DNA of 64,000 nt from Pseudoxanthomonas sp. J35. GTDB lineage: Bacteria > Pseudomonadota > Gammaproteobacteria > Xanthomonadales > Xanthomonadaceae. Where the stretch lies: the NCBI RefSeq assembly GCF_000513995.1, contig NZ_AZVB01000002.1, positions 228,024 to 292,023 of the forward strand, read 5' to 3'. Each line of letters opens with the position of its first letter. The stretch's first letter is position 1. A program made the translations under genes and the position numbers. Positions 27,008-39,714 of the stretch are shown here, in pieces. Under the pieces are notes generated by a model. That model saw nothing but the letters and a program-made list of their open reading frames with translations, did no database searches and was not told where the DNA came from.

Positions 27008-28201
27008 TCAGCCCTGCCCCGCCGGCTCCGGCGTCTGGAACACCTGCCGCAGGTAGGCCAGGTAGCCTTCGTCGTCGACCATGGTCTTGCCGGGCGTGTC
27101 GCTGAGCTTGGCCACCGGCTGGCCATTGCAGCGGACCATCTTCAGCACGATCTGCAGCGGCTTCGGGCCGAGGTCGTTGGTCAGGTTGGTGCCCACGCCG
27201 AAGGACATGCGGCAGCGGCCCTTGAAGTGCTGGTACAGCGCCATGACCCGCTCGATGTCCAGGCCGTCGCTGAACACCAGGGTCTTGGTCCGCGGGTCGA
27301 CGCGGTTGGCCTGCAGGTGGGCGATCATCCGCTCGGCCCACTCGAACGGATCGCCCGAATCGTGGCGCACGCCGTCGAACAGCTTGCAGAAGTACATGTC
27401 GAAGTCGCGCAGGAACGCCTCCAGGCCGATGGTGTCGGTCAGGGCGATGCCGAGGTCGCCGCGGTACTCGCGCGCCCAGGTCTCGAACGCCACCACCTGC
27501 GAGTCGCGCAGGCGCGGGCCCAGCGCCTGGTGCGCCTGCACCCACTCGTGGGCCATCGTGCCCTGCGGCACCAGGCCGTGCATGCGCGCGAAGTGGACGT
27601 TGGAGGTGCCGACGAACTGCGCGCCCAGTTCGGCACGCAGGTGCGGCAGCAGCTCGCCCTGCCAGGCGTGCGAATAGCGGCGGCGGGTGCCGAAGTCGGT
27701 GATCACGCAGTCCTCGTAGCCCACCGCCTCGCGCAGCCGCGCGGTCTTGGCGCGCATCCGGCGCAGGCCTTCCTCGCGGTCCGGCGGGCCGTAGGTGCCG
27801 TGCATGTAGACCTCGCTGATGATCGCCAGCAGCGGCACCTCGAACAGGATGGTATGCAGCCACGGCCCCTTCAGGCGCAGCTCGATGCCGCCGTTCTCGT
27901 CGGGGTTGGCACGCAGCTGCACGTACTTGCGGTCGAAGTGGAACAGGCCGAGGAAGTCGACGAAGTCCGGCTTCATGAAGCGCAGGCCGCGCAGGTAGTC
28001 CAGCTCGTCCGGCTGCATGCGCAGCGTGCACAGCTCGTCGATCGCGTCGGAGATCTGGCCCAGGTACGGCACCAGGTCCACGCCGGTGCTGCGGCAGCGG
28101 AACAGGTATTCGACCTGCGCGCCGGGGTGCTGGTGCAGCACCGCCTGCATCATCGTGAACTTGTACAGGTCGGTGTCGAGCAGCGAGGGAATGATCGGCA
28201 T
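27008..28201 (-). CDS. pncB: nicotinate phosphoribosyltransferase PncB
   Basis: Converts nicotinate, PRPP and ATP to nicotinate mononucleotide in the Preiss-Handler NAD salvage route. The 397 residues match the bacterial enzyme: [17 protein letters not shown] at the start, [50 protein letters not shown] (catalytic histidine region), [14 protein letters not shown] and [15 protein letters not shown] 28201 has CCGGAG seven bases upstream. It lies 17 bases after a glycosyltransferase gene on the same strand, an unusual partner. Confidence 0.95.
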   Translation of the reverse strand: MPIIPSLLDTDLYKFTMMQAVLHQHPGAQVEYLFRCRSTGVDLVPYLGQISDAIDELCTLRMQPDELDYLRGLRFMKPDFVDFLGLFHFDRKYVQLRANPDENGGIELRLKGPWLHTILFEVPLLAIISEVYMHGTYGPPDREEGLRRMRAKTARLREAVGYEDCVITDFGTRRRYSHAWQGELLPHLRAELGAQFVGTSNVHFARMHGLVPQGTMAHEWVQAHQALGPRLRDSQVVAFETWAREYRGDLGIALTDTIGLEAFLRDFDMYFCKLFDGVRHDSGDPFEWAERMIAHLQANRVDPRTKTLVFSDGLDIERVMALYQHFKGRCRMSFGVGTNLTNDLGPKPLQIVLKMVRCNGQPVAKLSDTPGKTMVDDEGYLAYLRQVFQTPEPAGQG

Positions 28202-28218
28202 GGAACGCTCCGGGGGAG

Positions 28219-29079
28219 TCAGCGCAGCAGCACGCGCGGCACGGTGGCGGCGAAGTGCGCCCAGATCGCGGCGAACACCGCCGCGCGGACGAAGGCGCCG
28301 CGGCGCGGCGCCTCGAACCTGGAAAAGTACCGCCACAGGCCGCGGTGCTTGTGCCATTCGACGAATACCGGTCGCGAACGGCTGGACACGCCGCGCACGT
28401 GGACCACGGACACGTCGTTGGCCACCGCCACGGTGGCGCCGGCCAAGCGCGCGCGCCGGCACAGGTCCAGGTCCTCGGCGTGCAGGCGGTAGCCCTCGTC
28501 GAAGCCGCCCAGGCGCTGGAACAGCGCGCGCGGCATCAGCATCAGCGCGCCGGAGACCGCGTCCACCGCCTGCACGGCCCGGCCGGGATCGATCGCCACG
28601 TCCAGCTTCGCCGCGGCCGCCGGCGCGCGCAGCATCGCGGCGAAATCCGGGTCGCGGCGCCGTGCCGCGCCGTCGCGCACGCCGTCCTCGCCCATCAGGT
28701 CGGCGCCCAGCAGGACCTCGCTGCCATGCGCCGCGGCGTGCATCCGCAGCCGCTGCAGCGAATCCGCCGCCACCCGCAGGTCCGGATTGACGAAGGCCAG
28801 CCATGGCGCGTCACTGTCGGCCGCGCCCTGGTTGCAGGCCACGCCGAAGCCGGGGTTGTCCGGGTTGGCGATGAAGCGCAGGCGCGGGTCGGCCAGCGCG
28901 TGGCGCTGCAGGATCTCCAGGCTGGCATCGTCCGAACCGTTGTCGACCACGCGGATCTGGACCACGTCGCGCGCACTGCGCAGGCGCACCAGGCAATCGT
29001 CCAGGGTCGGCGCGCTGCGGTAGCTGACCACCACCACGGCGATGCCGTCGGCGGGCGCGGTCGCGTTCGCCGGGCTCAT
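28219..29079 (-). CDS. family 2 glycosyltransferase
   Basis: A 286-residue GT-A enzyme without membrane segments except a weak C-terminal hydrophobic stretch. Features are [18 protein letters not shown] at the N-terminus, [27 protein letters not shown] (metal/sugar nucleotide region), [20 protein letters not shown] and [15 protein letters not shown], as in rhamnosyltransferase-like enzymes. Donor and acceptor are unknown. Its ATG overlaps the stop of the upstream gene (ATGA, 29076-29079), so the two glycosyltransferase genes are translationally coupled and run into pncB. Confidence 0.88.
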   Translation of the reverse strand: MSPANATAPADGIAVVVVSYRSAPTLDDCLVRLRSARDVVQIRVVDNGSDDASLEILQRHALADPRLRFIANPDNPGFGVACNQGAADSDAPWLAFVNPDLRVAADSLQRLRMHAAAHGSEVLLGADLMGEDGVRDGAARRRDPDFAAMLRAPAAAAKLDVAIDPGRAVQAVDAVSGALMLMPRALFQRLGGFDEGYRLHAEDLDLCRRARLAGATVAVANDVSVVHVRGVSSRSRPVFVEWHKHRGLWRYFSRFEAPRRGAFVRAAVFAAIWAHFAATVPRVLLR

Positions 29080-29927
29080 GCGGCCGGCTCCGCGCTGGCG
29101 TGGAACAGGTCGTGCTGCGGCGTGCTGCGCAGGCGCTCGTGCAGCGCCTGCAGCTGTTCGCGGGTGGCGCGCAGCGGATCGTGCATCAGGAAGCCGGCCA
29201 GGCGCGGATGCCAGGCGGGCCAGCGCGCGGCCAGCGCGTCCATGTCGCCATCGGCCGGACCGCCCTCGCCGCCACGCGCCACGAACGCGGTCTCGCACAG
29301 CACGTTGCGCCAGCCCAGCCCGGACAGGCGCAGCGAGAGGTCGATCAGTGCGGCATAGCGCGAGGCGAAGCTGGCCGTATCCAGTCCGCCGGCACGCTTG
29401 CGGGCGCTCCCGCGCAGGGCCACCGCGTGGTCGACCGCGGCCGGGAGCTCCGGATGGTGGGGCGGCATCGCCCCGCAGGCCTGCGCCATCAGCGCCGCAT
29501 CGGCCGGCGGCGGCGCGATCTCGCCCAGCGTCGGCCAGCCGGCGGTCTCGCCGGCATTGCACCAGGGCGTGGCGGTGGCGATGGCGGCATCACGGGCCAG
29601 GCAGGCGGCCAGCTGGGTCAGCCAGCCGGGCAGCGGCTGCGCGTCGGGGGCGAGCACGACCACGTCCTGGTCGCCGCAGGCCTGCAGCATTTCCTGCAGG
29701 TGCGCGACCTCGCCGATGGGATGGTTGCGGCGGGTGTATTCGGCGCGCAGCCGGGTGCATCCAAGCCAGCGTTCGACCAGGGCGATGCCGCGCGGCCCGG
29801 CCTGGGCGTCGTCGGCCAGCCATACCGCGGTGCCGGCGGGCGTGGCCGCGTCCAGCGCGGCCAGGCAGGCATCCAGCGCATCCTCGTCGGCGGCGAGCGG
29901 CAGCAGCACGATGGGCAGGTCCCTCAC
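29076..29927 (-). CDS. glycosyltransferase-like protein (GT2-type fold)
   Basis: A 283-residue protein starting at GTG 29927 (RDLPIVLLPLAADEDAL). The N-terminal half resembles a GT2 nucleotide-binding fold: DACLAALDAATPAGTAVWLADDA, then VVVLAPDAQPLPGWLTQLA where family members have the DxD-bearing strand, here DAQ rather than DxD. The second half has LSLRLSGLGWRNVLCETAFV. A GAGGAG sequence lies about 14 bases upstream, too far for an ideal start. It may be catalytically altered or use another metal ligand. It forms an operon with the next glycosyltransferase gene. Confidence 0.7.
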   Translation of the reverse strand: MRDLPIVLLPLAADEDALDACLAALDAATPAGTAVWLADDAQAGPRGIALVERWLGCTRLRAEYTRRNHPIGEVAHLQEMLQACGDQDVVVLAPDAQPLPGWLTQLAACLARDAAIATATPWCNAGETAGWPTLGEIAPPPADAALMAQACGAMPPHHPELPAAVDHAVALRGSARKRAGGLDTASFASRYAALIDLSLRLSGLGWRNVLCETAFVARGGEGGPADGDMDALAARWPAWHPRLAGFLMHDPLRATREQLQALHERLRSTPQHDLFHASAEPAA

Positions 29928-30036
29928 GGTTCGGCGCGGACTCCTCTGGACTCGGCGCAGACTTTAGCAGGCCGCCCAACCGCGGCCCATGCACGCGGGC
30001 GGGACACGCCGTGCCCGCCCTGCTTCTTCCTCGAGA

Positions 30037-30067
30037 CCGGCGTCGCCACCATGGAGGGCGACGCCGG
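30037..30067 (-). terminator. hairpin after purL
   Basis: CCGGCGTCGCC and GGCGACGCCGG form a perfect 11-base stem around a nine-base loop, ending 10 bases past the purL stop. There is no U tract, so it may act as a Rho-independent pause or RNA 3' stabiliser rather than a full terminator. Confidence 0.5.
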
Positions 30068-30076
30068 GGCCGGCGC

Positions 30077-33955
<3,879 letters not shown>

Positions 33956-33984
33956 GTCCGGGGAAGTCGCAGGGAAAGGCCCGC

Positions 33985-33990
33985 CATTGT
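33985..33990 (-). promoter_or_regulatory. -10 box of the purL promoter
   Basis: TACAAT on the minus strand, 29 bases before the purL ATG. The predicted transcript starts near 33978 with a leader of about 23 bases. No PurR box is evident. Confidence 0.5.
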
Positions 33991-34091
33991 ACCGGAGCGC
34001 GCGGGCCGGTTCCGGGGCGGCCGCCGGGGGCCGTCAGGACAGGTTGCGCAGCGGCGGGCCAGAGGGCGGCCGGGGCCGCCCGGGGCCCGGT

Positions 34092-34904
34092 TCAGCGCGA
34101 GCCGCCGGCCTGGGCGTTGCCTTCCAGGGCCTGCAGCAGCTGCTGCGGCGGGACGTAGCCGCCCAGCTGGGTGCCGTCGGCGGCGAAGACCGCCGGGGTG
34201 CCGCCCACGCCGACGCGTTCGCCGATGGCGTACTGCATCGCCACCGGGTTGGTGCAGCGCTTCTTCTGCACCGGGTTGCCGGCCTTGGCGCTGGACAGGG
34301 CCTGCTTGCGGTCGGAGGCGCACCAGACCGACTCCATGTCGATGAAGTCCTGGCTGGCCGGGCCCATGCGCGGGAAGGCGACGTATTCGACGGCGATGCC
34401 GAGCTTGTTGTACTCGGCGATCTGCTGGTGCATGCGCCGGCAGTAGCCGCATTCGATGTCGGTGAACACGGTGACGGTGTGCTTCGCGTTCGGCGGGGCG
34501 AACACGATCCGGTCCTGCTGCGGGATGCTGGCGATCAGCCTGGCGCGGTGGGCCATCAGGCCGGCGCTGGTGGCCTGCTTGCGCTCCTGCAGGTCGAACG
34601 GCTGGGCCTGCATCAGGTAGCGGCCGTCGTCGGAGACGTACACGACCTGGCCGCCGAGCAGGACTTCGCGGAAGCCGGCAAAGGGGGCGGGGCCGATGTA
34701 TTCGGGGGCGATGTCCGGGGCCACGCCCTGCAGGGCGGCGCGCACGCGCGCCTCCGCGCTGCCGGCGGCGGGGGCGGAGGCCTGCTTGGCGGCGGCCGGG
34801 GCCTTGGCCTGGCCGGCGGCGGGGGTGGCGGGCTGGGCGCAGGCGCCGAGGCTGATCGCGCAGAGCAGCGCGGTGGCGAGGGATCGGAACATGCGGCGCA
34901 CCAT
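34092..34904 (-). CDS. dsbC: thiol:disulfide isomerase DsbC
   Basis: A periplasmic dimeric disulfide isomerase, 270 residues from ATG 34904. The N-terminus MVRRMFRSLATALLCAISLG then ACAQP is an export signal whose LGAC could be a lipobox, so the protein may be a lipoprotein; a 25-residue Ala/Lys/Pro linker follows. The dimerisation part has GVAPDIAPEYIGPAPFAGFR and QVVYVSDDGRYLMQ, and the thioredoxin domain has TVFTDIECGYCRRMH with the CGYC active site, and the cis-proline in GVGGTPAVFAADG. An alternative start is ATG 34892. No Shine-Dalgarno is visible; a CAGAAT sequence at 34922-34927 could be the -10. Confidence 0.9.
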   Translation of the reverse strand: MVRRMFRSLATALLCAISLGACAQPATPAAGQAKAPAAAKQASAPAAGSAEARVRAALQGVAPDIAPEYIGPAPFAGFREVLLGGQVVYVSDDGRYLMQAQPFDLQERKQATSAGLMAHRARLIASIPQQDRIVFAPPNAKHTVTVFTDIECGYCRRMHQQIAEYNKLGIAVEYVAFPRMGPASQDFIDMESVWCASDRKQALSSAKAGNPVQKKRCTNPVAMQYAIGERVGVGGTPAVFAADGTQLGGYVPPQQLLQALEGNAQAGGSR

Positions 34905-35011
34905 CGGGGAAAGATCGGCGGATTCTGGCATATCGGACCGGGGTGGCCTGCGTGGCGCCGGCTGTGGTTCACGCTTCAGCGGGGCGGCGACTGGGTCGTG
35001 GAGGCGCGGAG

Positions 35012-35205
35012 GCAGCAACAGCAACAGCAACAGCAACGGCAACGGCAGCGGCAGCGGCAGCGGCATCAGCGTGCGGGCTTCGGAGGGAGCCGCGGCAGCG
35101 CGGGGGGATGCCGCATCGCGCGGTTCCGCGTCCTGCTCCAACGCGCGAACGCAGCACATCCATGTGCTGCTTGCGGCATCCCCCCGCGCTACCGCGTCTT
35201 TCGGC
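35012..35205 (+). repeat. structured repeat element, copy A
   Basis: A CAACAG/CGGCAG tandem (35012-35063) leads into a palindromic core. AGCGCGGGGGGATGCCGCA (35097-35115) is perfectly complementary to TGCGGCATCCCCCCGCGCT (35172-35190), and CAGCACATCCATGTGCTG (35152-35169) forms an inner hairpin. A second copy in reverse orientation lies at 45096-45315, tandem included. It carries no gene; open frames through it are shared only because the DNA is shared. It sits between dsbC and xerD, in an 820-base gene-free stretch (34905-35726). Confidence 0.85.
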
Positions 35206-35252
35206 GCTTGGAGAGCATGGCTTCGTTCTTTCTCCCTCTCCCTCCGGGGTGG

Positions 35253-35287
35253 ACGGCATGTTTGCGCGCCACTGGCGCGCATGCCGT
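35253..35287. repeat. hairpin in the dsbC-xerD gap
   Basis: ACGGCAT (35253-35259) and ATGCCGT (35281-35287) enclose a second stem, GCGCGCC/GGCGCGC with an ACT loop. The surrounding 150 bases are pyrimidine-rich and non-coding. It looks like another decayed REP-type unit. Confidence 0.5.
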
Positions 35288-35383
35288 CGAACGGCCGCGG
35301 CGAGGGGGCCCGGGATGAGGATCGGGGCCCCGCGGCGTCGGGATACCTGCCCTCTCCCTACCCCTCTCACGGCGGTCCACGGC

Positions 35384-35490
35384 GTAGCCCGGATAAGCGG
35401 AGCGCATCCGGGAACCGGCTCCGGCAGGGGTTGGGTCAGGTGCGCTGGAAGCGTTACCCCGGATGCGGCCTGCGGCCTTGTCCGGGCTAC
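35384..35490. repeat. second class of GTAG REP, inverted pair
   Basis: GTAGCCCGGATAAGCGGAGC followed by GCATCCGGG (35384-35412) and a reverse copy CCCGGATGCGGCCTGCGGCC followed by TTGTCCGGGCTAC (35458-35490). Each unit folds on itself (CCCGGAT...ATCCGGG) and carries the GTAG/CTAC end, as in the REPs at 1734, 37246 and 44709, but with a different stem. A single copy lies at 45004-45032. Confidence 0.8.
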
Positions 35491-35726
35491 GCGATCCGGG
35501 CACCGGTCGCAGGCGCGAGCCCGAGGTGCCCGAGGACACCGTACCCGGGGGGCTGGCGCAAGCAGGCCTGGATGGCCTGCGGTCGGCTGTCGGAACCATG
35601 GACGACGGAGCCGGCCGATGCGCCAGACGCTCGGGTGCGACGGCCCCGTCCGCAGCCCGTGCCTGGGCAGCGGCTCCTTCCGGAGCCGGCGTACCCGAGG
35701 CCCTGGAAGAACGAAGAGCGGGCGGC

Positions 35727-36710
35727 TCAGCCGCGGGGGTGGTGGCGGGCGTGGAGGGTCTGCAGGTGTTCACGCGCGACCAGGGTGTAGATCTGGGTGG
35801 TCGAGAGGCTGGCGTGGCCGAGCAGGAGCTGCAGCGCGCGCAGGTCGGCGCCGTGGTTGAGCAGGTGGGTGGCGAAACTGTGGCGGACGCCGTGCGGGGT
35901 GACCGTGGCCGGGTCGATGCCGGCGGCGGCGGCGTGGCGCTTGAGCGCCTGCCAGTACGCCTGGCGGCTCGGCGCGCGGCGTTCCGGGGTCAGGAAGAGC
36001 GGCACGCTGCCGTGGGCGTCCGGCGGGACCGGCTTGCCGCCGGCCAGCCGCGGCCGCGCCTCGGCCAGGTAGCGCTCCAGCCAGTGCTGCGATTCCTCGC
36101 CCAGGGGCACCAGCCGCTCCTTGCCGCCCTTGCCCAGCACCCGCACCACGCCCTGGCGCAGGTTCACCGCGTTGGCCGGCAGGTCGACCAGCTCGCTCAC
36201 GCGCAGGCCGGCGGCGTACATCAGCTCGAGCATGGCGCGGTCGCGCAGGCCTTCGGGCGTGGTCAGGTCGGGCGCGGCCAGCAGCGCCTCGACCTGCGAT
36301 TCGGTCAGCGCCTTGGGCAGCGGCCGCGGCAGGCGCGGCGGCTCGATCAGGGCGGCCGGGTCGTCGGCGCGCACGCCGGCGCGGACCAGGTGGGCGAAGA
36401 ACGCACGCAGGCTGGCGCGCAGGCGGGCGTTGCTGCGCGGCTTGTAGCCGTGTCCGGCGCGCCAGCGCAGGTAGTCGAACAGGCCGGCGTGGTCGATCCG
36501 GACCAGCCCGCCGCCGGCGCCGTCGCGCCAGCGCGCCAGCTGCTCCAGGTCGCGGCGGTAGGCGGCCTGGGTCTGCCGGGCCAGGCCGTGCTCGGCCCAC
36601 GCGGCCTCGATGAAGTGTTCGATCGCCCGCGCGTCCTCCTCGCGCAAGGGCGGCAGGCTGCGGGCGAGGCGGCGGCGGTCGGCGGTGCTGGGACTGTCGC
36701 GTTGGACCAT
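35727..36710 (-). CDS. xerD: tyrosine recombinase XerD
   Basis: Acts with XerC at dif to resolve chromosome dimers. The 327 residues hold an N-terminal SAM-like core-binding domain ([39 protein letters not shown]) and the catalytic domain with [12 protein letters not shown] (first Arg), [27 protein letters not shown] (His-x-x-Arg), [14 protein letters not shown] (His and Tyr nucleophile). It is about 25 residues longer than E. coli XerD at the N-terminus ([16 protein letters not shown]). ATG 36710 has no ribosome site and a -10 box six bases upstream (see 36717-36743). It diverges from the RDD gene and faces the repeat-filled gap. Confidence 0.93.
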   Translation of the reverse strand: MVQRDSPSTADRRRLARSLPPLREEDARAIEHFIEAAWAEHGLARQTQAAYRRDLEQLARWRDGAGGGLVRIDHAGLFDYLRWRAGHGYKPRSNARLRASLRAFFAHLVRAGVRADDPAALIEPPRLPRPLPKALTESQVEALLAAPDLTTPEGLRDRAMLELMYAAGLRVSELVDLPANAVNLRQGVVRVLGKGGKERLVPLGEESQHWLERYLAEARPRLAGGKPVPPDAHGSVPLFLTPERRAPSRQAYWQALKRHAAAAGIDPATVTPHGVRHSFATHLLNHGADLRALQLLLGHASLSTTQIYTLVAREHLQTLHARHHPRG

Positions 36711-36716
36711 GCTGCA

Positions 36717-36743
36717 AGGATAGCCGGCGCCAGCGGCTATCCT
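36717..36743. promoter_or_regulatory. palindromic divergent promoter of xerD and the RDD gene
   Basis: AGGATAGCCG (36717-36726) and CGGCTATCCT (36734-36743) are perfect inverted copies seven bases apart. Each arm contains TATCCT in the orientation of its own gene, ending six bases before the xerD ATG and eight bases before the RDD ATG. Both mRNAs would be leaderless or nearly so. Confidence 0.55.
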
Positions 36744-36751
36744 GTGCGCCG

Positions 36752-37249
36752 ATGGAAGACACCGCCCCCGAATCCGCCGATACCTCCACCCGCCCACGCA
36801 CCTGGATCCTCTGGCGCCTGCTGTCGCTGTTCTATGACTTCTGGCCGTGCGCGGCGATGTGGATGCTGGTCTCGCTGCTGTTCAACCTCGGCTACACCGT
36901 CCTCGGCCACCACCCGGAACGCGAGAACATCCCGCCGGGCAGCCTGCTGAGCTGGCTGCTGTTCCTGGCCTGCGTGGGCGTGACCGGGCTGTACGCGACC
37001 GGCAGCTGGCGCCGCGGCGGGCAGACCCTGGGCATGCGTCCGTGGCGGCTGAAGGTGGTCGCCGCCGACGGCGGCGTGCCTGGCTGGGGCGCGCTGTGGC
37101 TGCGCTACCTGGTCGGCGCGGTGTCGCTTCTGGCCGGCGGGCTGGGCTTCTGGTGGGCCGGGTTCGACCGCGGGCGCCTGGCCTGGCACGACCGCGCGAG
37201 CAACACCCGCCTGGTGCGCCTGCCCAAGCCCCGCCGCGCCGCCCCGTAG
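36752..37249 (+). CDS. RDD-family membrane protein
   Basis: A 165-residue inner-membrane protein with three hydrophobic segments and the RDD pattern: [20 protein letters not shown] (R, D at the first helix), [17 protein letters not shown] and [12 protein letters not shown] with the second Asp. The function of the family is undefined, although some members have been linked to Na+/H+ antiport. It is monocistronic and diverges from xerD. Its TAG stop (37247-37249) is part of a GTAG REP. Confidence 0.88.
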   Translation: MEDTAPESADTSTRPRTWILWRLLSLFYDFWPCAAMWMLVSLLFNLGYTVLGHHPERENIPPGSLLSWLLFLACVGVTGLYATGSWRRGGQTLGMRPWRLKVVAADGGVPGWGALWLRYLVGAVSLLAGGLGFWWAGFDRGRLAWHDRASNTRLVRLPKPRRAAP

Positions 37250-37351
37250 AGTCGGGCTTGCCCGCCCCGCCCGGTAGAGTCGGGCTTGCCCGACTCCCCC
37301 GCCTGCCATCCCCGCGCCGGGTGAAAAGCAGCGGGGCAAGCCCCGCTCTAC
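37246..37351. repeat. cluster of three GTAG REP units
   Basis: Two direct copies beginning GTAGAGTCGGGCTTGCCCG (37246 and 37273) and an inverted unit ending GGGGCAAGCCCCGCTCTAC at 37351. The first copy supplies the RDD stop codon. Stem bases differ from the inverted unit (TCGGGC versus GCGGGGC), so these are separate family members. The cluster separates the convergent RDD and lptG genes. Confidence 0.85.
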
Positions 37352-37400
37352 ACGGCGCATCCCGGCTTGGGAGCGGGATCGAGCCCCGCCGGCGCGCGGC

Positions 37401-38510
37401 TCAGCCGGACTTGCGCCGGAACAGCCACCACGAGGTAGCCATCATCAGGATCGGCGGCAGCGCGTAAGCGATGCGGTAGTCGAAGCGGAACGCGCCGGCC
37501 AGCCGGCCGAACTGCATCTGCAGCAGCATGAAGCCCAGCGAGAACAGGATGCCCAGGAACAGGCGCTTGCCCATTCCGCCGCTGCGCAGGCTGCCGAAGG
37601 CGAACGGCACCGCGGCCAGGCACAGCGCCAGCACGTTCAGCGGGTAGAACCAGCGGCTCCAGTAGATGTCCTCGTACTCGCGCGCGTCGAGGTTGTTGCG
37701 CGTGCGGTAGTCGATGCTGGCGCGCAGGTCGGCGGCGGAGAGGTTGCGCGGCCGGGTCACGCCGGCGGCCAGCGCGGCCGGGTCCAGCTGCGAATCCCAG
37801 CGCTCCTCGGTCACCCGCTCCTCGCGGGCGCTGCCCGGGCTGAAGGCGAAGTGGATCCGGCGCACGTCGCGCAGGCGCCAGCCCTGGCTGTCGTGCTCGG
37901 CCACGGCGGCGCGGGTGAGGGTCTGCAAGCCGCCCTCGGGAGCGAGCTGGTACAGGCGCACGTCGCGCAGCTCCAGGGTGCGCTGGCCGTCGACCACCCG
38001 CTCGCTGCCGTCGATGGCGTTGAGGAAGGTGTCGCCCTCGCGCGCCCACAGCCCGGAATAGCGGGCCATGGCCACGTTGTTGGTCTTGGCGGCGAGCTTG
38101 AGCTGGTCGGCCTGGCGCTGTCCCCAGGGGGCCAGGGTCTCGCCGTTGAGCACCATCAGCGCGGTCAGGATCACCAGCGCCGCGGCCACCGAGACGCTGA
38201 GCCGGCGCCGCGACAGGCCCAGGGCGCGCAGCGCGGTCAGCTCGGACGTGGCCGCCAGCTGGCCCAGGCCCATCAGCGAGCCGATCACCGCCGCGTACGG
38301 GAAGATGACGTAGGCGCGGCGCGGCACGCTGTAGGCCACCACCGCCAGCGCGGTCGGGAAGTCGTAGCTGCCCTTGCCCAGGTCGCCAACCTGGCCGGAG
38401 ATGGCCATGACCACGTCGAAGCCCAGCAGCACCGCCCAGGTCAGCAGCACCGTGGCCAGGACCACGCGGCCGATGTAGAGGTCGTGGATGCGCGGACGCA
38501 GGGCGATCAT
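37401..38510 (-). CDS. lptG: LPS export ABC transporter permease LptG
   Basis: With LptF and LptB2 it extracts lipopolysaccharide from the inner membrane for transport to the outer membrane. The 369 residues have six membrane segments around a periplasmic jellyroll domain: IHDLYIGRVVLATVLLTWAV at the start, FPYAAVIGSLMGLGQLAATS and ELTALRALGLSRRRL (coupling helix to LptB), NNVAMARYSGLWAREGDTFL in the periplasmic part, and RWFYPLNVLALCLAAVPFAF in the last helices. The ATG overlaps the lptF stop (ATGA, 38507-38510). Confidence 0.95.
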   Translation of the reverse strand: MIALRPRIHDLYIGRVVLATVLLTWAVLLGFDVVMAISGQVGDLGKGSYDFPTALAVVAYSVPRRAYVIFPYAAVIGSLMGLGQLAATSELTALRALGLSRRRLSVSVAAALVILTALMVLNGETLAPWGQRQADQLKLAAKTNNVAMARYSGLWAREGDTFLNAIDGSERVVDGQRTLELRDVRLYQLAPEGGLQTLTRAAVAEHDSQGWRLRDVRRIHFAFSPGSAREERVTEERWDSQLDPAALAAGVTRPRNLSAADLRASIDYRTRNNLDAREYEDIYWSRWFYPLNVLALCLAAVPFAFGSLRSGGMGKRLFLGILFSLGFMLLQMQFGRLAGAFRFDYRIAYALPPILMMATSWWLFRRKSG

Positions 38511-39592
38511 GCCGCGCTCCTCCGCGGCCGCGACAGGCGGCCGTCACGCAGGTACAGCCAGGACGCCAGCGCCAGCAGCGGCAGGGTCAGCCACCACAGG
38601 CCGACCAGGCCCGGCAGCTCGCCCTCGGCCAGCATGCGGGTGCCGATGAACATCAGGTTCACGCACACCAGGTAGGCCAGGAAGCCCAGCATCAGCCGGC
38701 CGTAGCGCTGCTGGCGGGGCGAACTGCGCCCCAGCGGCAGGGTCAGCAGGGCGAAGCCCAGCGCCAGCAGCGGCGGGGCCAGGCGGGCGTGCAGTTCGGC
38801 CACGGCCTCCGGACGGACATCGCCCAGCAGTTCCGCCGTGGTCGCCAGGGCCGGGTCGTCGCGGTCGCGGGTCTCGGCGCGGTCCGGCAGGGCCACCTCG
38901 TTGATGGCGTAGCGCATCAGGCGGAAATCCAGGCCCCCGTCCAGCGGGCCTTCCAGGCGGTGGCCCTCGCGCAGCTGCAGGTAGCGGCTGCGCTCGCCCT
39001 CGAACTGCAGGACGCCCTCGCGGGCGGTCATCACGTCGATCCGGCCTTCACGCTCGCGCTGCAGGAACACGCCGCGCAGGGTGGTCCCGTCCTCGGCCAT
39101 GGCGTCGACGTAGACGATGCCCCCGTCGCCGGGCAGCGAGGTGAAACGGCCCGGCTCCAGGCCGGCCACGATCAGGCTGCGGTTGGCCTGCTCGACCATC
39201 TGCGCGCCGGTGCGCTGGGCCCAGGGCCCCAGCCACAGCGAGCACACCCCCACCGCCACGGCCACCGGCAGGGCGACCAGCAGCAGCGGGCGCAGCAGCC
39301 GGCGCGGGCCCACGCCCACGGCGTTCAGGACCGCCATCTCCGAATCCCGGTACAGCCGGGCCACCGAGAGCATCAGCCCCAGCATCAGCGCCAGCGGCAG
39401 GACCAGGGGCAGGTAGACCAGCAGCTGCAGGCCCAGCTGGGACAGCAGCAGGCGCGCCGGCAGGCCGCCGTCGGCGATTTCGCCCAGCACGTCGACCAGC
39501 ACGCCACCCAGGCTCACCACCAGCAGGACGATCAGGGTCGCCAGGAAGCTCTGGAGGAAGTCGCCCAGCAGGTATCGGTCGAGCTTCGGCAT
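38507..39592 (-). CDS. lptF: LPS export ABC transporter permease LptF
   Basis: The partner of LptG, 361 residues from ATG 39592 (MPKLDRYLLGDFLQSFLATL). Six membrane helices are visible, with SEMAVLNAVGVGPRRLLRP as the LptB-contacting helix and a periplasmic region from NRSLIVAGLEPGRFTSLPG to about residue 240. An upstream in-frame ATG would add 41 residues unlike the family. The minus-strand TTTTAT before the start (39608-39613 region) is a possible -10 box. It diverges from pepA with 122 bases between them, as in E. coli, where both share a control region. Confidence 0.95.
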   Translation of the reverse strand: MPKLDRYLLGDFLQSFLATLIVLLVVSLGGVLVDVLGEIADGGLPARLLLSQLGLQLLVYLPLVLPLALMLGLMLSVARLYRDSEMAVLNAVGVGPRRLLRPLLLVALPVAVAVGVCSLWLGPWAQRTGAQMVEQANRSLIVAGLEPGRFTSLPGDGGIVYVDAMAEDGTTLRGVFLQREREGRIDVMTAREGVLQFEGERSRYLQLREGHRLEGPLDGGLDFRLMRYAINEVALPDRAETRDRDDPALATTAELLGDVRPEAVAELHARLAPPLLALGFALLTLPLGRSSPRQQRYGRLMLGFLAYLVCVNLMFIGTRMLAEGELPGLVGLWWLTLPLLALASWLYLRDGRLSRPRRSAA

Positions 39593-39714
39593 CTGGCTGG
39601 GCAGTCCTATAAAATCCCGGATTCGCTTGTGGACACCCGGGCGGGCCCCGAGACGGGGGCCGGACCGAGGCGATCCGCGATTGTACCTGTCGCTTCGTTC
39701 CAGGAATCTGCTCA

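Noticed and set aside
35012..35205. Small protein reading KQHMDVLRSRVGAG across the structured repeat
   Set aside because: The same peptide appears at 45096-45240 only because the DNA is repeated; the base changes between copies preserve pairing rather than codons, and there is no ribosome site.
34905..35726. Genes in the dsbC-xerD gap
   Set aside because: All frames run through repeats and hairpins; none has a start signal or conserved motif. I treat the 820 bases as non-coding.
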